Assembly (NCBI GenBank): GCA_012522855.1 | Contig: JAAYJQ010000029.1 | Span: forward strand, 1 to 64,000 | Reading direction: 5' to 3' | DNA: 64,000 nt | From: Bacteroidales bacterium | Lineage (GTDB): Bacteria > Bacteroidota > Bacteroidia > Bacteroidales > UBA932 | Shown here: positions 50,694-58,865 of the stretch, in pieces | Layout of the letters: each line of letters begins with the position of its first letter | Numbering within the stretch: position 1 is the first letter of the stretch | Program-made: the position numbers and the translations under genes | Notes under the pieces: model-generated | What the model was told of the DNA's origin: nothing | What the model saw: only the letters and a program-made list of their open reading frames with translations | Database searches by the model: none

Positions 50694-51612
50694 CCAGAAA
50701 AAGAACAGCCTGCCCCGATTGTTCAAAGAATACTTGATCCTTTCCATCGGAATTCTTATTTACACTTCCGGCTGGACGATTTTCCTTACACCCAACAACC
50801 TGGTAGGCGGCGGAGTGTCCGGTATCGGTGCCATCATCCAGTATGCGACCGGCGTGAAGATGGGGTACACCTACTTCGCGATCAACGCCATCCTGCTGAT
50901 CGTTGCCTTCTTCATCCTCGGTAGCTCCTTCGGGGCGAAAACGATCTACGGGATCATCCTGGCTTCTTTCCTTCTGAATTTCCTGCAAGTGATCATCCCG
51001 CAAACTGTCATCCAGGATTTCGCGCTCTCAAACGGCAAGCTGATGAGTTCGCTCATCGGCGGCGCGATGGCCGGCGTCGGAATCGGCATGTCCATCTCGC
51101 AGGGCGGGAGTACGGGGGGAACGGACATCATCGCGCTGATTGTTTCAAAGTATCGGAACGTCTCGCCCGGGCGGATGATCTTGCTCATGGATGTCATCAT
51201 CATCGCTTCCTCGGTGCTGGTTCCTTCGTTCACCGCTGATGGAGCGGCGATTCCGTTCGTCGCCAAGGTCATCACGGCCGTATACGGCATGATTATCGTT
51301 TCCGTGGATAGTTACGTGATAGATCTGTATCTGGCGGGATCCAAGCAGAGCGTTCAGTTGTTCATCCTGTCCAGGCATTTCTCCGAAATCGCCGATATGA
51401 TCGCTCAAGATTTCCGCAGAGGGGTCACCGTGCTCAATGGAAAAGGCTGGTATACCAAACAAGAAACGGAAGTGCTGATGGTGATCCTCCCGAAAACGGA
51501 TCTCAATGTCCTTTTGAGGCGAGTCAAACAAATTGATTCTGAAGTCTTTCTGTCCATTTCATCCGTGTCGGGGGTGTACGGGAAAGGATTCGACACCATA
51601 AAAAAACACTGA
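50686..51612 (+). CDS. YitT family membrane protein (second of tandem pair)
   Basis: 308 residues, paralogue of the preceding gene with the same layout: membrane half with FLTPNNLVGGGVSGIGAIIQ and SQGGSTGGTDIIALIVSKYR, then the soluble DUF2179 half (LFILSRHFSEIADMIAQDFR). Starts within the last codons of the first gene, implying coupled translation and possibly a hetero-oligomer (inference). Followed by a G+C-rich hairpin at 51643-51674. Confidence 0.9.
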   Translation: MPDQKKNSLPRLFKEYLILSIGILIYTSGWTIFLTPNNLVGGGVSGIGAIIQYATGVKMGYTYFAINAILLIVAFFILGSSFGAKTIYGIILASFLLNFLQVIIPQTVIQDFALSNGKLMSSLIGGAMAGVGIGMSISQGGSTGGTDIIALIVSKYRNVSPGRMILLMDVIIIASSVLVPSFTADGAAIPFVAKVITAVYGMIIVSVDSYVIDLYLAGSKQSVQLFILSRHFSEIADMIAQDFRRGVTVLNGKGWYTKQETEVLMVILPKTDLNVLLRRVKQIDSEVFLSISSVSGVYGKGFDTIKKH

Positions 51613-51642
51613 TATTCCGAAAAAAACAGAAATTTTTACACC

Positions 51643-51674
51643 ATACCCCCCGGCGAACCCCGTCCGGGGGGTAT
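51643..51674 (+). terminator. G+C-rich hairpin after the yitT pair
   Basis: ATACCCCCCGG (51643-51653) pairs perfectly with CCGGGGGGTAT (51664-51674), 10-nt loop. Thirty nt after the yitT stop and 66 nt before the AraC-type gene. Terminator is the simplest reading, though the following ATTATGTTTAT is only partly T-rich. Confidence 0.6.
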
Positions 51675-51740
51675 ATTATGTTTATCTTACCCTCGAAGAC
51701 TTAAACCTAAACCCGCATCATTTCAATACAAGGGAAAACT

Positions 51741-52823
51741 ATGACAACTATTCTTTCCATGGCTGCGCTCACTTTGTTCATCGGTCTGTTTTTTCTGGAT
51801 CTTCGGCGCAGCAAAGGTGACAAGTCGCTCCGGTTCGGAATCAGGGCCTTGGCGGGCTTGGGCTCCTCAGCTTTGCTTCTTGCCGGGATGCTGGTTTCGA
51901 GACATTGGGACATCGCCTCCCTCGTGGTCTGTTTGATCTTTTCGGATGAAATTCTGATGATGTTTCCGTGTTCCTATGAGAAGCCCAAGCCGGCTTTCGA
52001 TGCCGCCCTGACCGTGTTGATCGTCAATTTCGCCATCCTGATTTATTTCGGTTGGAAGGAAAGGGGGATCTATGATTTTCAGCGGCTTAAGAACCTGATA
52101 ACGGTCCTGGTCTTGATCACTTCGTTCTTGGCCTTTTTCATCACGGTTTCGGTTCGAAAGTTTTCCGGAATCCGTCAGCTTTTCCGGAACAACGCGGTCT
52201 GGTACAATGTCGAGGAGCATGCCCGCTTCATTTATTCGCTGATATTCCTAGGGCTGTGCATCATTGTTACCTGCAGTTCGTGGTTGAAGGAATGGTTGGG
52301 GACGGGGTTTGCCCTTCCAGCCGTGATTTTTCTCTTGGGCTTGTACACGTTGCTGTTCTTCCGCGCGCTCACCGGACGGACCTATCTCATCCGCCGGGAA
52401 ACGGAAGACCGGATCAAGGAAATGGTCAAGGGCAATCTGCGCACCTCTTATGTGGACAAAGCGGAAGAGGATCGCAAGATGAGCATGCTTTATAAGCGAA
52501 TCATGAACCACATGACGGATAAGAAGCCTTATTTGGACAGCACCTTCAGCATGTCCGATTTGGCCGACTCCCTTTTTTCGAACAAACTATATCTCTCCAA
52601 GACGATCAACATCCTTTCGGGCAGAAATTTCCGGCAGTTCGTCAACTATCACCGGATCCAGTACGCTGTGAAATTGATGAAACAGGATCCTCGGTTGCGT
52701 GTGATGGAGGTCTCCGAACTGTCAGGATTTCATTCCGTAGTCTCCTTCAACATGGCGTTCAAGATGAACATGGGGAAGACTCCTTCCGAATGGATGAAGG
52801 AATATCTTTCTCGGCAGGAATGA
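51741..52823 (+). CDS. Membrane-anchored AraC-type transcriptional regulator
   Basis: 360 residues. Six or seven hydrophobic segments in the N-terminal 215 residues are followed by a C-terminal AraC/XylS HTH region (about 255-355: LDSTFSMSDLADSLFSNKLY, NFRQFVNYHRIQYAVKLMKQ, LSGFHSVVSFNMAFKMNMGK). This 7TM-like + AraC layout occurs widely in Bacteroidetes and suggests a membrane sensor that binds DNA directly. Targets unknown. Convergent with rluD. Confidence 0.85.
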   Translation: MTTILSMAALTLFIGLFFLDLRRSKGDKSLRFGIRALAGLGSSALLLAGMLVSRHWDIASLVVCLIFSDEILMMFPCSYEKPKPAFDAALTVLIVNFAILIYFGWKERGIYDFQRLKNLITVLVLITSFLAFFITVSVRKFSGIRQLFRNNAVWYNVEEHARFIYSLIFLGLCIIVTCSSWLKEWLGTGFALPAVIFLLGLYTLLFFRALTGRTYLIRRETEDRIKEMVKGNLRTSYVDKAEEDRKMSMLYKRIMNHMTDKKPYLDSTFSMSDLADSLFSNKLYLSKTINILSGRNFRQFVNYHRIQYAVKLMKQDPRLRVMEVSELSGFHSVVSFNMAFKMNMGKTPSEWMKEYLSRQE

Positions 52824-52851
52824 GGACATGCCAAATCCGGGGAGGCCGGGG

Positions 52852-53571
52852 TCATTCGCCGGGAAGCATGCTTTTCCAGGAATCGGGAACGGGCGCGGAA
52901 AGATCTATTCCGACTTTCCGGACGGGATGGATAAACCGGATCTCGCGCGCGTGCAAGGAAATGCCGCCGTCCGGATTGGAACGGGGGGCTCCATATTTCA
53001 GATCGCCTTTGATGATACAGCCCAAATTAGCAAGCTGGCAGCGGATCTGGTGGTGCCTGCCGGTCAGCAGGTTGACTTCGACGAGGAAGTACCGCTGGGT
53101 TGCGTCAATCAGCCGGTAGGTAAGTCTGGCCAATTTCGCCCCCCGATTCAGTTCGCCGTTCTGCGCTACGAAGCTTTTGTTGAGTTTCTTGTTGCGGACC
53201 AGCCAATCGCTCAGGGTGCCGGAAGGCGGTTCGGGAGCATTGCAACAAAGCGCCCAATAGATTTTGCGCACTTCTCCGTTGCGGAACATTTCGGACATTC
53301 TTTCCAAGGCTTTCGAGGTTTTCGCGAACACGCAGATCCCGCTGACCGGCCGATCAAGACGGTGGGGGATTCCCATGAACACCTTCCCGGGCTTGCTGTC
53401 CCGCCCGGCCAGAAATGCCTTGAGCGTTTCCGCAAGACATTCATCTCCGGTTCTGTCGCCCTGAACGATCTCTCCCGCACGCTTGTTGATTACGATCAGG
53501 TGGTTATCTTCGTAGAGAATCCGGCTTTGAAGGTCCTCGTATTCTTCTTTGGAAAGTCTCCTGTACTCCAT
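52852..53571 (-). CDS. RluA-family pseudouridine synthase
   Basis: 239 residues. Catalytic motif GIPHRLDRPVSGICVFAKTS with the active aspartate, preceded by ILYEDNHLIVINKRAGEIVQ and followed by YFLVEVNLLTGRHHQIRCQL. These are hallmarks of RluA/RluD-type enzymes. No S4 domain is present. The exact RNA target (23S rRNA or tRNA) cannot be decided. Last gene of fabF-fabZ-rluA-type operon (13 nt after fabZ). Confidence 0.92.
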   Translation of the reverse strand: MEYRRLSKEEYEDLQSRILYEDNHLIVINKRAGEIVQGDRTGDECLAETLKAFLAGRDSKPGKVFMGIPHRLDRPVSGICVFAKTSKALERMSEMFRNGEVRKIYWALCCNAPEPPSGTLSDWLVRNKKLNKSFVAQNGELNRGAKLARLTYRLIDATQRYFLVEVNLLTGRHHQIRCQLANLGCIIKGDLKYGAPRSNPDGGISLHAREIRFIHPVRKVGIDLSAPVPDSWKSMLPGE

Positions 53572-53584
53572 CCCGGCCCCGTCC

Positions 53585-54040
53585 CTATTCTTTCGGAACG
53601 AGGGCGAAGGTAAGCTGCCCCTTGCAGCAAAGTTTGCCGTCCACTTCCAGAGAGGCGGTGCAGAAGAATATGCTGCCTCGCCGACTGTCGAGCCGGGCTG
53701 TCACTTCGCAGAGGTCGCCGGGTTTCACCGCATTCTTAAACCGGACATTGTCCAGCCCGGCATAAAGAGTCAGATTATCCAGGATTTCGTCTTTCACGAT
53801 GATCGCGCAACTCTGTGCCATGATCTCGCAAAGAATTACGCCGGGGACGATCGGATTGCCCGGGAAATGCCCCCGCGTAAAGAATTCATCCTCTTTGATG
53901 CGGTATTTGGAGTGCGCGTTTCCTTGCTCGTCAACGCTGGCTTCTTCAACGAGCAGCATCGGCTCGCGATGGGGGAGAAAAGTTTTGATTTCTTCTACGT
54001 TCATATCTACTATACGCTTATTCATCAACAGGTCAGTCAT
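53585..54040 (-). CDS. fabZ: 3-hydroxyacyl-ACP dehydratase FabZ
   Basis: 151 residues from ATG 54040, overlapping the fabF stop by 8 nt (ATGACTGA); in-frame ATGs at 54025 and 54004 are alternatives. The hot-dog fold motif RGHFPGNPIVPGVILCEIMA holds the catalytic His, with Glu in the following helix, and FLPHREPMLLVEEASV precedes it. Dehydrates 3-hydroxyacyl-ACP in fatty-acid elongation. In many Bacteroidetes FabZ is fused to LpxC; this one stands alone beside FabF. Confidence 0.92.
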   Translation of the reverse strand: MTDLLMNKRIVDMNVEEIKTFLPHREPMLLVEEASVDEQGNAHSKYRIKEDEFFTRGHFPGNPIVPGVILCEIMAQSCAIIVKDEILDNLTLYAGLDNVRFKNAVKPGDLCEVTARLDSRRGSIFFCTASLEVDGKLCCKGQLTFALVPKE

Positions 54041-55292
54041 AAAAATTGCGGAAGGCGACACAGGCGTCATGGCCTCCGAATCCGAAGGAATTCGAAATGC
54101 CGATCGTCAAATCGGCCTTCACGGCCTCATTCGGGGTGTAGTCCAGATCACATTCCGGATCCGGAGTGTCGAGGTTGATGGTCGGGGGACAGATGCCGTC
54201 CCGGACGGCGAGGATCGTAGCGATCGCCTCCGCGCCTCCTGCCGCGCCGAGCAAATGTCCGGTCATCGATTTGATGGAACTGATGTGCGCCTTGTGCGCA
54301 TAGTCGCCAAGGGCGACCTTGTAGGCTATGGTCTCGGCTGTGTCGTTCAGGCGGGTTCCGGTTCCGTGGGCGTTGATGTATACCGTGTCCTTCGATTCTT
54401 CGAAACCACCTTCTTTCAAGGAGATCCGGATGCACTCCGCCTGCGTTATTCCGTCCGGTCTCGGAGCAGTGACATGATAGGCATCGCACGTGTTGCCGTA
54501 GCCGACAATTTCGCTGATAATCCGCGCGCCGCGGGCCTTGGCATGTTCCAGTTCTTCAAGGACGAGGATGCCCGCTCCGTCTCCCATCACGAATCCCGTA
54601 CGGTTGGCGTTGAAGGGCAATGAAGCGTAGTTGGGATCCGTCGCGCGGGAGAGGGCTTTGGCGTTTGCGAAGCCGGCGATGCCGAGGGGAATGGTGGCGT
54701 TTTCGCAGCCTCCGGCGATGATGGCGTCAGCATAGCCGTGCTTGATCGTCCGGAAGGCTTCGCCGATCGCATTGGTGGAAGTGGCGCAGGCGGTCACGAT
54801 GTCGAGACAGGGGCCTTGCGCCTGGTATTTGATGGCGATGTTTCCAGCCGCGATGTTGGAAATCATCGTGGGGATGAACAAAGGGGAGACCCACTGTCCG
54901 GAAGGATCCTCGATCATCTTCGCGGTTTCCCGGAACTGGACGGAGAAACCCCCGATGCCGGATCCCACATAGACGCCGAGCCGGAAAGGATCGATGTTTG
55001 GTTCGTCCCCTTCCGTACGGAGTCCGGATTGCTGCATCGCCTGCCAGGCAGCCGCCATGCCGAACTGGGTAAACAGGTCTTGCTTGCGCGCAAACTGCTT
55101 GTCCATGTCGTAGAGCGAAGGGTCGAAGTTCTTGATTTTGCCGGCGATCCGAACCGGAAGGTCATCCGTCGGGAATTCATCGATGAAATCAATTCCGCAC
55201 ACGCCGTCGCATAGGTTTTTCCAATAAGTCTGGATGTCATTTCCCACCGGGGAGATGACACCCATACCTGTAATTACAACTCTTTTGTCCAT
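54033..55292 (-). CDS. fabF: 3-oxoacyl-ACP synthase II
   Basis: 419 residues. KAS motifs: active-site cysteine in LDIVTACATSTNAIGEAFRT, the first histidine in YINAHGTGTRLNDTAE, the second histidine in SIKSMTGHLLGAAGGAEAIA, and the C-terminal ISNSFGFGGHDACVAF. Condenses malonyl-ACP with acyl-ACP. First gene of the fabF-fabZ-rluA-type operon, with a -7 box at 55314-55321. Confidence 0.96.
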   Translation of the reverse strand: MDKRVVITGMGVISPVGNDIQTYWKNLCDGVCGIDFIDEFPTDDLPVRIAGKIKNFDPSLYDMDKQFARKQDLFTQFGMAAAWQAMQQSGLRTEGDEPNIDPFRLGVYVGSGIGGFSVQFRETAKMIEDPSGQWVSPLFIPTMISNIAAGNIAIKYQAQGPCLDIVTACATSTNAIGEAFRTIKHGYADAIIAGGCENATIPLGIAGFANAKALSRATDPNYASLPFNANRTGFVMGDGAGILVLEELEHAKARGARIISEIVGYGNTCDAYHVTAPRPDGITQAECIRISLKEGGFEESKDTVYINAHGTGTRLNDTAETIAYKVALGDYAHKAHISSIKSMTGHLLGAAGGAEAIATILAVRDGICPPTINLDTPDPECDLDYTPNEAVKADLTIGISNSFGFGGHDACVAFRNFYD

Positions 55293-55313
55293 ATTACTCG
55301 TGTCAGTATTCTA

Positions 55314-55321
55314 CAAAATTA
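55314..55321 (-). promoter_or_regulatory. -7 box (TAATTTTG) of fabF
   Basis: CAAAATTA on the plus strand, reading TAATTTTG toward 55292 with a 21-nt remainder before the ATG. Confidence 0.5.
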
Positions 55322-55337
55322 ATAATAAAAATCCGGT

Positions 55338-56285
55338 TTACCATTCCATGACTGACGTTGCAGACAGCAGTCCGGCTCCGAAAGCGCTGAACACGACGAT
55401 GTCACCGGGTTTGAACATGCCTTTCCGGTTGCATTCGTCCAGCAGGATCGGACAGGAGGCGGAGGAGGTGTTGCCGTGATCGGCAATGTTCACCGGAAAC
55501 TTGCTTGCGGGCACACCCAAATACTCTACGATGGAATCGATGATCCGCTGGTTCGCCTGGTGCACGAGGATCCAGGAAACCTCATCCAGCGCGATTCCGA
55601 GGTCCTGCAGCAGCTGGCTTATCTGGGTCGTGCCGGAGTTGACGGCGAACCGGAAAACTTCGCGTCCTTTCAACTGCATGGGAATGTTTTGTTCCTGCTT
55701 GGTAATGAACGGAGTTTCGACCAGGGTCTGGAGTTGCCAGATCTTATAGACGTCGGGTTCTGTATGCAGGAGGGTACCTTTCATGTTGTCACCGGCTGTT
55801 AGTACGGCCGCGCCCGCACCGTCCCCGAAGAGGATACAAGTACCGCGGTCTTGCCAGCTGGCCATTCGTGTGGGCTCTTCCGCGCAGACGATAAGGGCGG
55901 TCTTGATCTTGCCGGCCTGATAATAGGTCTCGACGATGTCCAGGGCGTACACGAAACCGGGACAGGCGCAATTGATATCGATCATTGGGCAGGTGAGTCC
56001 GACCTTTTCGGCGATCACACAGCTGAGCCCGGGGGTGACATATTCGGAAATAACGTTAGAACAGACAAAGAAGTCGATGTCGGACGGTTGCAGCCCCGAC
56101 ATTTCCAAGGCCTTCAAGACCGCTTCCGCGCCAAGATCTTCCAGATGTTCATCCGTGATTACGTGCCGGGACTTGATGCCCGTACGGGTGACGATCCATT
56201 CGTCACTGGTGTCCAGGAATTCGGCCAACATATCGTTTGTGACCACTTTTTTGGGAAGCGCGCTCCCCGTGCCGATAATTTTCAT
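55338..56285 (-). CDS. fabH: 3-oxoacyl-ACP synthase III
   Basis: 315 residues. KAS III signatures: MKIIGTGSALPKKVVTNDML, TRTGIKSRHVITDEHL, the cysteine region INCACPGFVYALDIVETYYQ, then ILVHQANQRIIDSIVEYLGV (His) and VNIADHGNTSSASCPILLDE (Asn/His). Starts fatty-acid synthesis from acyl-CoA and malonyl-ACP. Transcribed separately from fabF, judging from its own upstream gap and the fabF promoter between them. Confidence 0.94.
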   Translation of the reverse strand: MKIIGTGSALPKKVVTNDMLAEFLDTSDEWIVTRTGIKSRHVITDEHLEDLGAEAVLKALEMSGLQPSDIDFFVCSNVISEYVTPGLSCVIAEKVGLTCPMIDINCACPGFVYALDIVETYYQAGKIKTALIVCAEEPTRMASWQDRGTCILFGDGAGAAVLTAGDNMKGTLLHTEPDVYKIWQLQTLVETPFITKQEQNIPMQLKGREVFRFAVNSGTTQISQLLQDLGIALDEVSWILVHQANQRIIDSIVEYLGVPASKFPVNIADHGNTSSASCPILLDECNRKGMFKPGDIVVFSAFGAGLLSATSVMEW

Positions 56286-56352
56286 GATATTGTTATACTT
56301 GTAATCTTGAATATTGCGATTCCGGTTACAGTTGTCCCGGCTTCATTTCGGG

Positions 56353-56360
56353 CAAAAATA
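56353..56360 (-). promoter_or_regulatory. -7 box (TATTTTTG) of fabH
   Basis: CAAAAATA on the plus strand, reading TATTTTTG toward 56285; leader of about 60 nt. Confidence 0.5.
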
Positions 56361-56478
56361 GGAAGCGCTTGCCGGAAGGCAAAAAATATGTGGCGAATCG
56401 TCCCTCCGTGATGCTTACCGTCCGGCGGTGGGGTGACTTTTCCTGAGGAGGGGTAAAAATATTGTCCCGAAATTTTAC

Positions 56479-56486
56479 TATATTTG
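56479..56486 (+). promoter_or_regulatory. -7 box (TATATTTG) of the LytTR gene
   Basis: Consensus box 18 nt before ATG 56505. Confidence 0.6.
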
Positions 56487-56504
56487 TAATTCAAGCAGAT
56501 CTCG

Positions 56505-57392
56505 ATGCCAAAAAGAGTGAAAAAAGTGCCTGACTATCTGCGGGCGAAATATCAGCTGGAAGTAACCGTGATCTTCACGGCTCTGTTCTCCCTTGTCTTT
56601 CTCTTGATCAGCATCCCTTTTTCCCACAATGCCTGGTTCGACCTCGGCGCTTCTGAGGCCTTTTTGTTCACGGCCGCTTTCTTTCTGATCAGCCTGCTGG
56701 TCATCATCGTGAGCAAGTGGGTGATGTACAAGACACGGAACCAGTTCGAGATGGCCTATCTCCAATATGTGCTCTGGAACTTGGGCGAAGTCCTTGTGAT
56801 CTGTCTTTTGTATACCCTCTTCTCGCTGCAAGGCCATAAGATGGGGATCATTATGTTGGACAACACTTCGTTCTTCAGAATCTTCCTGAACGCCCTCGTG
56901 TATTGCTTTGTCTCGCTGGTCATTCCCTATGTCATCGCCGGGATGTTCTTCGCCATCGTCGACAAGAACAGGACGATCCGGCTGATGAACTATGAAACGG
57001 TCGTTTCCGACGAGAACCTGCCGGTGTCGAAACTTGAGAAGGTCACCCTGTTCGACAACAACGGGGTGCTGAAATTGTCCGTCAGTTCTTCGAGCCTGTA
57101 CTATGTGGAATCCGACGACAACTACATCATCGTCTGGTACACCGACAGTAAAGGCGACCTCAAACGGTACATGCTCCGGTGCCGGCTGAAAACCGTTGAG
57201 GAAAGTTTCAAAGGCAGCAGCCTGGTCCGGTGCCACCGCAAGTACATCGTCAATATGGACAAAGTCAAGGTTCTCCGCAAAGAGAGGGACGGATACGAAT
57301 TGGATTTGGACAACGATGCCATTCCGCCGATTCCCATCACCAAAACATACGCGGACAATGTTCTCGACCGCTTCAACACCGCCCGCCGATAG
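56505..57392 (+). CDS. Membrane-bound LytTR DNA-binding regulator
   Basis: 295 residues. Four hydrophobic segments (about 20-40, 50-70, 85-108 and 125-150) are followed by a cytosolic LytTR domain from about 190 (LSVSSSSLYYVESDDNYIIV, LRCRLKTVEESFKGSSLVRC, HRKYIVNMDKVKVLRKERDG). The family binds DNA through its beta-fold; no receiver domain is present, so the membrane half may sense the signal. Targets unknown. Confidence 0.88.
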   Translation: MPKRVKKVPDYLRAKYQLEVTVIFTALFSLVFLLISIPFSHNAWFDLGASEAFLFTAAFFLISLLVIIVSKWVMYKTRNQFEMAYLQYVLWNLGEVLVICLLYTLFSLQGHKMGIIMLDNTSFFRIFLNALVYCFVSLVIPYVIAGMFFAIVDKNRTIRLMNYETVVSDENLPVSKLEKVTLFDNNGVLKLSVSSSSLYYVESDDNYIIVWYTDSKGDLKRYMLRCRLKTVEESFKGSSLVRCHRKYIVNMDKVKVLRKERDGYELDLDNDAIPPIPITKTYADNVLDRFNTARR

Positions 57393-57426
57393 AATTGTTT
57401 TTCCGGACAACCGGTAACGTGATCAG

Positions 57427-57840
57427 TTAGCGCAGACGGGACATGCTCTCTACGAGTAGCTGGTCTCGGAAGATGAACCGCGCGGCGAGCGCGTTCAAGA
57501 TGGCTGCCATCAAAGGAAAGATCGAGGTGTACCGGAAGATCAAGGCATCTTCGGCGGTGAAGTAGTCAATGGCGAGCCAGGCCTGAAGCGCTACCATCAG
57601 GATGGCGGCAAGAATTGCAGTGCGCATCTGGAGCACGCGGACCTTGAACGTGCCCAGCGCGATCAGCTGCAGCAGCGTGATCAAGATGAGCAGAACCAGA
57701 TACGGAAAGAAATCTATGTAGGAATATTCCTCCGCATGCGCGCCACCGGGCCCGAGCGTGAAAGCTTTCACGCTGAAAAACAGGGAGATGATAAGTCCGG
57801 TCGCCACCGCGAGGTAAAGGGTTTGAATTCTCTGCCACAT
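57427..57840 (-). CDS. DUF4293 family membrane protein
   Basis: 137 residues from ATG 57840 (MWQRIQTLYLAVATGLIISL), where family similarity begins; a frame from 57882 adds 14 residues upstream. Four hydrophobic segments and the M-x-Q-R-I-Q-T-L-Y-L start mark the Bacteroidetes-specific DUF4293 family. Function unknown. Single gene with a -7 box at 57865-57872. Confidence 0.82.
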   Translation of the reverse strand: MWQRIQTLYLAVATGLIISLFFSVKAFTLGPGGAHAEEYSYIDFFPYLVLLILITLLQLIALGTFKVRVLQMRTAILAAILMVALQAWLAIDYFTAEDALIFRYTSIFPLMAAILNALAARFIFRDQLLVESMSRLR

Positions 57841-57864
57841 AAGTCGTAATAATTGCTGTGGATG

Positions 57865-57872
57865 CAAAAATA
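57865..57872 (-). promoter_or_regulatory. -7 box (TATTTTTG) of the DUF4293 gene
   Basis: CAAAAATA on the plus strand, reading TATTTTTG toward 57840, 24 nt from the start. Confidence 0.5.
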
Positions 57873-57893
57873 GGTTTTTCAAAGGGAAATTCC

Positions 57894-57901
57894 TATCTTT
57901 G
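57894..57901 (+). promoter_or_regulatory. -7 box (TATCTTTG) of the uridine phosphorylase gene
   Basis: Consensus box 44 nt before ATG 57946, immediately followed by a 17-bp direct repeat in the leader. Confidence 0.6.
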
Positions 57902-57934
57902 AATGATCATATACAAAGAATGATCATACACAAA
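57901..57934 (+). repeat. Two tandem 17-bp repeats in the udp leader
   Basis: GAATGATCATATACAAA (57901-57917) followed directly by GAATGATCATACACAAA (57918-57934), one mismatch. Each contains the palindrome TGATCA. The repeats lie just after the -7 box, spanning the expected transcription start, so they could be operator sites. Confidence 0.7.
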
Positions 57935-57945
57935 TTGCAAGGAAT

Positions 57946-58815
57946 ATGAGAATCGCAGAATCCGAGCTGATCATCAATGAGGACGGGTCGGCTTTCCATA
58001 TCCACGTGAAACCTGACGAACTCGCCGACCTCGTCATTTTGGTGGGGGATCCCGGCAGAGTCTCCATGGTCGGGGAATATCTCACTGACAAGGAATTCGA
58101 GCGCCAGTCCCGCGAATTCGTTTCCACCACGGGAAAATACCGCGGAAAACGGATTACCGTTCTTTCCACCGGAATCGGTACGGACAACATCGACATCGTC
58201 ATGACCGAACTCGACGCGTTGGCGAATGTAGATTTCAAGACCCGTGAGTTGAAGCGCGAGCATCGGGCTCTCACCATCCTTCGCATCGGAACCACCGGAG
58301 CCATCCAGGCGGACATTCCCCTCGGATCTCCGATCTTTTCCCATTATTCCGCGGGCTGCGACGGCCTGCTGAACTGGTACGCGGACCGGGACCGGATCAC
58401 GGATGCCGGTATGGAAGAGGCATTCAAGGCGCATACCCGCTGGGACAAGCACCTTCCTTCTCCCTATTTCGTAAAGGCCGGAGATACGCTCATCCGTAAG
58501 TTTGAGGACTGTACCGTAAAAGGAGTGACCATTTCCGCGCCCGGTTTTTACGGACCGCAAGGACGGGTCGTCCGTCTCGGGCTCGCCATGCCGGACATGC
58601 TGGAAACTTTCGAGTCCTTCCGCTACGGGGAGTACCGGATCACCAACTTCGAAATGGAAAGTTCCGCGGTCGCAGGTTTGGCGAAACACTTGGGACACGA
58701 GGCGGGAACCGTCTGCTGCGCGATTGCCAACCGATATCTGAAAAGCAGCAACCCGGATTACAAGCCGCAGGTTCGCGCCCTGGTGGAGCTCTCGCTCGAC
58801 CGGCTCACAAGGTAG
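57946..58815 (+). CDS. udp: Uridine phosphorylase-type nucleoside phosphorylase
   Basis: 289 residues of the PNP/UDP family I: LVGDPGRVSMVGEYLTDKEF, VLSTGIGTDNIDIVMTELDA, ILRIGTTGAIQADIPLG (phosphate/ribose-binding) and the late NFEMESSAVAGLAKHLGHEA with the catalytic M-E-S-S. Cleaves uridine (or a related nucleoside) to base and ribose 1-phosphate; the product uracil can be salvaged by upp at 29283. Nucleoside specificity is inferred from overall similarity. Confidence 0.9.
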   Translation: MRIAESELIINEDGSAFHIHVKPDELADLVILVGDPGRVSMVGEYLTDKEFERQSREFVSTTGKYRGKRITVLSTGIGTDNIDIVMTELDALANVDFKTRELKREHRALTILRIGTTGAIQADIPLGSPIFSHYSAGCDGLLNWYADRDRITDAGMEEAFKAHTRWDKHLPSPYFVKAGDTLIRKFEDCTVKGVTISAPGFYGPQGRVVRLGLAMPDMLETFESFRYGEYRITNFEMESSAVAGLAKHLGHEAGTVCCAIANRYLKSSNPDYKPQVRALVELSLDRLTR

Positions 58816-58865
58816 ACTTTTTGCTGTTAAAACGGTTTTAATACATTCTTTTATATAATAAAGTT

